A stretch of 56,508 nt of DNA, from assembly GCA_913055675.1 (NCBI GenBank), contig CAJXKY010000012.1:1-56508 (forward strand), given 5' to 3'. The notes under the pieces are model-generated. The model searched no databases, had not been told where the DNA came from, and saw only the letters and a program-made list of their open reading frames with translations. Shown here piece after piece: positions 53,083-56,508 of this stretch. Each line of letters begins with the position of its first letter. Within the stretch, counting starts at the first letter, position 1. Source of the stretch: an uncultured Halanaerobiales bacterium (lineage in GTDB: Bacteria > Bacillota > Halanaerobiia > Halanaerobiales > M55B127). Both the position numbers and the translations under genes were made by a program.

Positions 53083-53819
53083 TCACTCCCTGTCTCCGGA
53101 TTTAATTTGGTATTCATTATTACAATTTCGACCCGTCTATTTACCGCCCTGTTTTCAGGGGTTGAATTTTTCTTAATTGGTCTATATTTTGAATATCCTG
53201 CAGCTGACAACCTAGCAGGACTTATATTTCGGTTTTCAATAAAATACTTAATCACTCTTACTGCTCTTGCAGTTGATAACTCCCAATTTGAAGGATATTT
53301 ATTGTTATTAATCGGTAAATCATCAGTATGTCCTTCTACTTTCACATTATTATTGATTCCTCCAATATTTTTACCAATTTCATCTAAGACCTTTCGTCCT
53401 CTAGTTTTAATAATCGCCTCACCAATATTATATAATATTTCTCCGGTCATTCTGATCACTAAACCTCTCTCGGTCATTTCAACATTGACCTCGGATTCAA
53501 GATCATTTTCGTCTATATAACCCTGCATATTTTTATAAACTTCATTTAAATTGGTTTGGGAGGGATTAAAATTCTGTCCCTGCATACCTTCATCTAAAAC
53601 ACTACTTTCGCTGATTGTCCTCCCGCCTTCCATTACTCCTAATTGGTTCTGTAATGCTGACATAAAACCACGAAACTTCTGAACATCAAGTACAGAAAAG
53701 GAATAAAGTAATACGAAAAAAACTAATAACAAGGTCATTAAATCCCCAAATGTTGTCATCCAGGCCGGTGAACCGCCACCACCATCATCTTGATTATTTT
53801 TCTTTTTTCTTCTAGGCAT
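53079..53819 (-). CDS. motB: Motor stator protein MotB
   Basis: 246 residues from ATG 53819, which overlaps the motA stop by eight bases; an in-frame ATG at 53843 is less likely. One membrane helix with the ion-binding Asp in WMTTFGDLMTLLLVFFVLLY, then an OmpA-like peptidoglycan-binding domain with VEGHTDDLPI and NWELSTARAVRVIKYF. With MotA it forms the ion-driven stator; whether H+ or Na+ is used cannot be settled from this sequence. Confidence 0.94.
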   Translation of the reverse strand: MPRRKKKNNQDDGGGGSPAWMTTFGDLMTLLLVFFVLLYSFSVLDVQKFRGFMSALQNQLGVMEGGRTISESSVLDEGMQGQNFNPSQTNLNEVYKNMQGYIDENDLESEVNVEMTERGLVIRMTGEILYNIGEAIIKTRGRKVLDEIGKNIGGINNNVKVEGHTDDLPINNNKYPSNWELSTARAVRVIKYFIENRNISPARLSAAGYSKYRPIKKNSTPENRAVNRRVEIVIMNTKLNPETGSE

Positions 53820-54627
53820 TTTCACCCACCACTTCACTTTCATTTACTTGCTCTTCTTCAGCTTCACTTTCACTTTCGCCAGAGCTTTCTTGAGCTAAGA
53901 AAGCCTTTAATTTTTCTTCTATAATTCTTGGATTTTCACCAGCTTGAATTGATAAAAGCCCTTCGATCATAAGTTCTTTTACAAGAACTTCTTCTTGACT
54001 TATCATTTTCAATTTATTGGCTAGAGGTATGAAAAAGAGATTAGCTAAAAATGCTCCATACAAGGTGGTAATCAATGCTGTTGCCATACCCGCCCCCAGT
54101 TTACTCGGATCATCAAGCTCACTAAGCATCTGAATTAATCCGACCAAAGTACCAATCATTCCAAAAGCAGGTGATAGTTGACCCATTTTATCAAAAATAC
54201 TTTTACCTGTAGAATGTCTACCCTCCATATATGATAATCTGGTTTCCATAATATCTTTTACCAATTCGGGTTCAGTTCCATCTACTACCAGTTGCACACC
54301 TTTTTCTAGATAAGGATCATCAATATCTTCAATCTCCTGTTCAAGGGTTAATAAACCTTCTTTTCTAGCCTTTTTAGCTAGACCAACTAGAATATCAATT
54401 ATGTTATCAACATCAATTGAACTACCTGTAAATATAATATTAAGGAGTGTCGGTATTTTTTTAAGTTCTTTAAAGGAGAAACTTGCCATTGTACCAGCAA
54501 TCGTCCCACCAAGTACAATCATAATTGATTGTACACTTAAAAATATTATGACATTGCCACCTAATACAATAGCTCCCCCTATTAATACAACACCTAAAGC
54601 TAAACCTATAACTACACTGAGATTCAT
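53812..54627 (-). CDS. motA: Motor stator protein MotA
   Basis: 271 residues from ATG 54627, eight bases after AAGGAG; GTG 54636 would overlap that RBS. Four membrane helices with GGTIAGTMASFSFKELK, a cytoplasmic loop with LTLEQEIEDIDDPYLEKGVQ, and PAFGMIGTLVGLIQML, all typical. Cotranscribed with motB. Confidence 0.95.
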   Translation of the reverse strand: MNLSVVIGLALGVVLIGGAIVLGGNVIIFLSVQSIMIVLGGTIAGTMASFSFKELKKIPTLLNIIFTGSSIDVDNIIDILVGLAKKARKEGLLTLEQEIEDIDDPYLEKGVQLVVDGTEPELVKDIMETRLSYMEGRHSTGKSIFDKMGQLSPAFGMIGTLVGLIQMLSELDDPSKLGAGMATALITTLYGAFLANLFFIPLANKLKMISQEEVLVKELMIEGLLSIQAGENPRIIEEKLKAFLAQESSGESESEAEEEQVNESEVVGENA

Positions 54628-54632
54628 CTTAT

Positions 54633-54836
54633 TCACTCCTTATCCAACATCAAACTATTAAAAATTTTCCTTTTATATTCGATAACTTTATCAGTTACAT
54701 CTTCAACTGATTCTACTACTAAAATTTTCTTATCTGTAGTTAATCTAATAATAGTATCAGGGGTGGATTTAACTATTTCAATTAAATCAGCATTTACAAC
54801 TATTTCTTCACCATTTAATCTATGTAATTTTATCAC
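54633..54836 (-). CDS. flbD: FlbD/SwrD family flagellar protein
   Basis: 67 residues from GTG 54836 (GAGGGTGAT upstream). IKLHRLNGEEIVVNADLIEI and TPDTIIRLTTDKKILVVES are the whole FlbD family pattern; the family is 60-80 residues. Extension to ATG 54881 would include a hairpin and is rejected. The Bacillus relative SwrD raises motor torque. Lies between flgE and motA as usual. Confidence 0.9.
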   Translation of the reverse strand: MIKLHRLNGEEIVVNADLIEIVKSTPDTIIRLTTDKKILVVESVEDVTDKVIEYKRKIFNSLMLDKE

Positions 54837-54856
54837 GTTATCACCCTCTAGATAAT

Positions 54857-54882
54857 AGTGGGGCCGTTTATAAGGCCCCACT
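54857..54882 (-). promoter_or_regulatory. Hairpin between flgE and flbD
   Basis: 9-bp perfect stem AGTGGGGCC / GGCCCCACT with an 8-base loop, about ten bases after the flgE stop. No U-run, so it is more likely a message stabiliser or processing site than a terminator. Confidence 0.5.
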
Positions 54883-54891
54883 TATCCATTT

Positions 54892-56508
54892 TTATCTCTT
54901 AATATTAACTAATCCCTGGAGCATTTCATCTGAAGTTGTAATAACTTTGGAATTAGCCTGAAAACCTCTTTGTGAGGTTATCATTTTTGTAAATTGATCA
55001 GCTAGATCAACATTTGACATTTCTAAGGTACCGGAAGAAATTAAACCTCTTCCACCCAATCCTGCAGGGCCTACTTTAGGATCACCTGAATTATTTGAAG
55101 TTGTAAACATTGTGTCTCCGGTCTTTTTAAGACCAGCTGGGTTAGCAAATTCTGCTGTACCAATTTGTGCTAACTGCTTGTTATAGCCATTATCATAAGA
55201 ACCGATAATTACTCCAGCATCATTCATTGTGAAGTCTTTTAACTGCCCTTGTGAATAACCATCGACATTTTTAACTTCGGCAGTCATATCTCCAGCAAAT
55301 TGAGACAGTTCTGAGAAATTCACATTGATATCTTGGTCGACTGTTGATCCTCCAATTGGATCAAAGTTTAAATCTAAGCTTTGCCCAGAAGAAATTTTGC
55401 CATCACTGTCAAAATTTATATTGTGACTGGCCCCTGATGAAAGACTTACATTCTCCGCATTACTTACATCTACATCATCTTCATTCAAGGTCCATACATT
55501 ATCAGCTGATTTTTTAGCTATCATGGTTACATCATGTGAATAACCTTGGGAATCAAAAACACTGGTTGATATTGTTTTTTTGGCATTTGTAGTATAGTCA
55601 GCAGAGACGGTTTCAGCAGCGTCTTCTGCTCCCTCGAATAATGGAGTACTTCCTATATTATCATCAATATCAGGCATATTTAAATCTACCTCATCGCCAG
55701 TACCACTGATATCAATAGTTGGTGGATCAGTTGTGAAATCTTGTCCTGAACCATCCATATCTTCAGTGACCTGAGTAACATTGCCTTCTTCATCAAATGA
55801 AATATAACCACTATTGCTATCAAAAGTACTCGAGGAATCTTCAGCAGTTAACTCAAAACCCCATTGATTAAAATTATCTGTTTTTGTTAAGTTTACAGTG
55901 ACATCATCTGTAGTGTTGTTAGTTGTATCCTCAACCGTTAACTTATTCTGCGATAAACTTAATTCATTTTCTTTACTTGCATCAATATTACCATCTAAAA
56001 CCATCTTCTCTGTTTTAGCTGCATCCATGGTTTGATCTAATGTTATATCCTCTAGGTTATCCATGCTTGTTTCGTTAATTGTTCCATCTTCTTCAGCAAT
56101 CCAACCCTGTACTCTATTTCCATTAGCTGAATTAACTAGATAACCCTCTTCATCAAAGGACATATTACCTGCTCTAGAATAAAGGTTTTGGTCTCCATCA
56201 TTTAAAATGAAAAAACCATTACCCTGAATAGCCATATCTGTCATTTTACCTGTGGATTGTAAACTACCCTGTCCCATATCGTTATCAATACTTCCGACTT
56301 TGACTCCTAAACCGATTTGTTTAGGGTTAGTTCCTCCTCTTCCTCCTTGAGGAGAAGAAGCACCACTTATTGTTTGATTTAACATCTCTTTAAAGGTAAC
56401 TCTTGCAGCTTTAAATCCAGTTGTATTTACGTTTGAAATATTATTTCCGATAACATCCATTTGATTTTGGTGTGCCTTTAATCCTGAAACTCCTGAATAC
56501 ATTGATCT
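54892..56508 (-). CDS. flgE: Flagellar hook protein FlgE (5' end just outside the window)
   Basis: At least 538 residues; the frame continues upstream of ATG 56502 through Arg-Ser to the window edge, fitting the family start MMRSMYSGVSGLKAHQ, so only a few codons are missing. N-terminal SGLKAHQNQMDVIGNNISNV, FlgE-specific central domains (~130-400) very rich in Asp, Thr and Ser, and C-terminal LEMSNVDLADQFTKMITSQR with SKVITTSDEMLQGLVNIKR. The large acidic middle domain is longer than in enterobacterial FlgE (~400 residues) and fits exposure to a salty medium (inference). Confidence 0.93.
   Translation of the reverse strand, partial: RSMYSGVSGLKAHQNQMDVIGNNISNVNTTGFKAARVTFKEMLNQTISGASSPQGGRGGTNPKQIGLGVKVGSIDNDMGQGSLQSTGKMTDMAIQGNGFFILNDGDQNLYSRAGNMSFDEEGYLVNSANGNRVQGWIAEEDGTINETSMDNLEDITLDQTMDAAKTEKMVLDGNIDASKENELSLSQNKLTVEDTTNNTTDDVTVNLTKTDNFNQWGFELTAEDSSSTFDSNSGYISFDEEGNVTQVTEDMDGSGQDFTTDPPTIDISGTGDEVDLNMPDIDDNIGSTPLFEGAEDAAETVSADYTTNAKKTISTSVFDSQGYSHDVTMIAKKSADNVWTLNEDDVDVSNAENVSLSSGASHNINFDSDGKISSGQSLDLNFDPIGGSTVDQDINVNFSELSQFAGDMTAEVKNVDGYSQGQLKDFTMNDAGVIIGSYDNGYNKQLAQIGTAEFANPAGLKKTGDTMFTTSNNSGDPKVGPAGLGGRGLISSGTLEMSNVDLADQFTKMITSQRGFQANSKVITTSDEMLQGLVNIKR

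Noticed and set aside
56500-56508. GATC at the window end as a clone-insert boundary matching the one at 1443
   Set aside because: GATC is frequent by chance, and the last base lies beyond the site; no further support.

Overview
The window (56.5 kb, low GC except the first ~1.44 kb) looks like the chromosome of a diderm, anaerobic, low-GC Firmicute of the Halanaerobiales type. This is inferred from Firmicute traits (T-box leader, CheC-type FliY, FlbD, sigma-28, FlhF/FlhG) found together with outer-membrane traits: flagellar P- and L-ring genes flgI and flgH, and a protein with all four omptin catalytic residues. A selenoprotein of the glycine/proline reductase B family fits an anaerobe. No rRNA, tRNA, CRISPR array or intact mobile element was seen.

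Layout. 1-1,445: a visibly more GC-rich segment with the 3' part of a hybrid histidine kinase and the start of a MASE3 protein. It joins abruptly, at a GATC, a methylglyoxal synthase gene cut in its middle, so this is a probable chimera or recombination breakpoint. 1,445-4,060 (minus): mgsA fragment, DUF429 protein, CPBP membrane protease and a decayed thuA. 4,068-23,353 (minus): a ~19 kb peptide / D-amino-acid-type catabolic island. A sigma-54 activator lies upstream of a near-consensus -24/-12 site, followed by an amidohydrolase, a solute-binding protein whose family-5 domain appears circularly permuted, DppBCDF, an Asp/Glu/hydantoin-type racemase, a nitroreductase, an M19 dipeptidase, a second DppBC pair without its own ATPases, a creatinase-like M24 protein, an N-acyl-D-amino-acid deacylase, a second (normal) binding protein and a second M19 dipeptidase. 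23,531-25,364 (plus): promoter, cysteine-type T-box, cysK and cysE. 25,363-32,401: ldh remnant, omptin-like protein, a frameshifted GGDEF-EAL gene, D-serine dehydratase, DUF2905 protein, a small conserved protein, a UGA-containing selenoprotein and an EAL-HDOD protein. 33,248-34,013 (plus): a heliorhodopsin pseudogene. 34,146-56,508 (minus): a continuous flagellar/motility cluster, flgE-flbD-motAB-fliL-fliM-fliY-fliOPQR-flhB-flhA-flhF-flhG-PilZ-hyp-sigma28-DUF342-hyp-hyp-flgF-flgG-flgA-flgH-flgI-flgJ(N).

How the parts work together. The catabolic island would import peptides or acylated amino acids through two binding protein/permease pairs that probably share one DppDF ATPase pair. It would then hydrolyse them with five different hydrolases and racemise an amino-acid product, all under the sigma-54 activator. 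The motility cluster encodes export gate, switch, stator, rod and P/L rings, its own sigma factor and a PilZ brake. The two EAL-type proteins nearby could link motility to c-di-GMP. Four genes (thuA, ldh, heliorhodopsin, GGDEF-EAL) show decay or frameshift.
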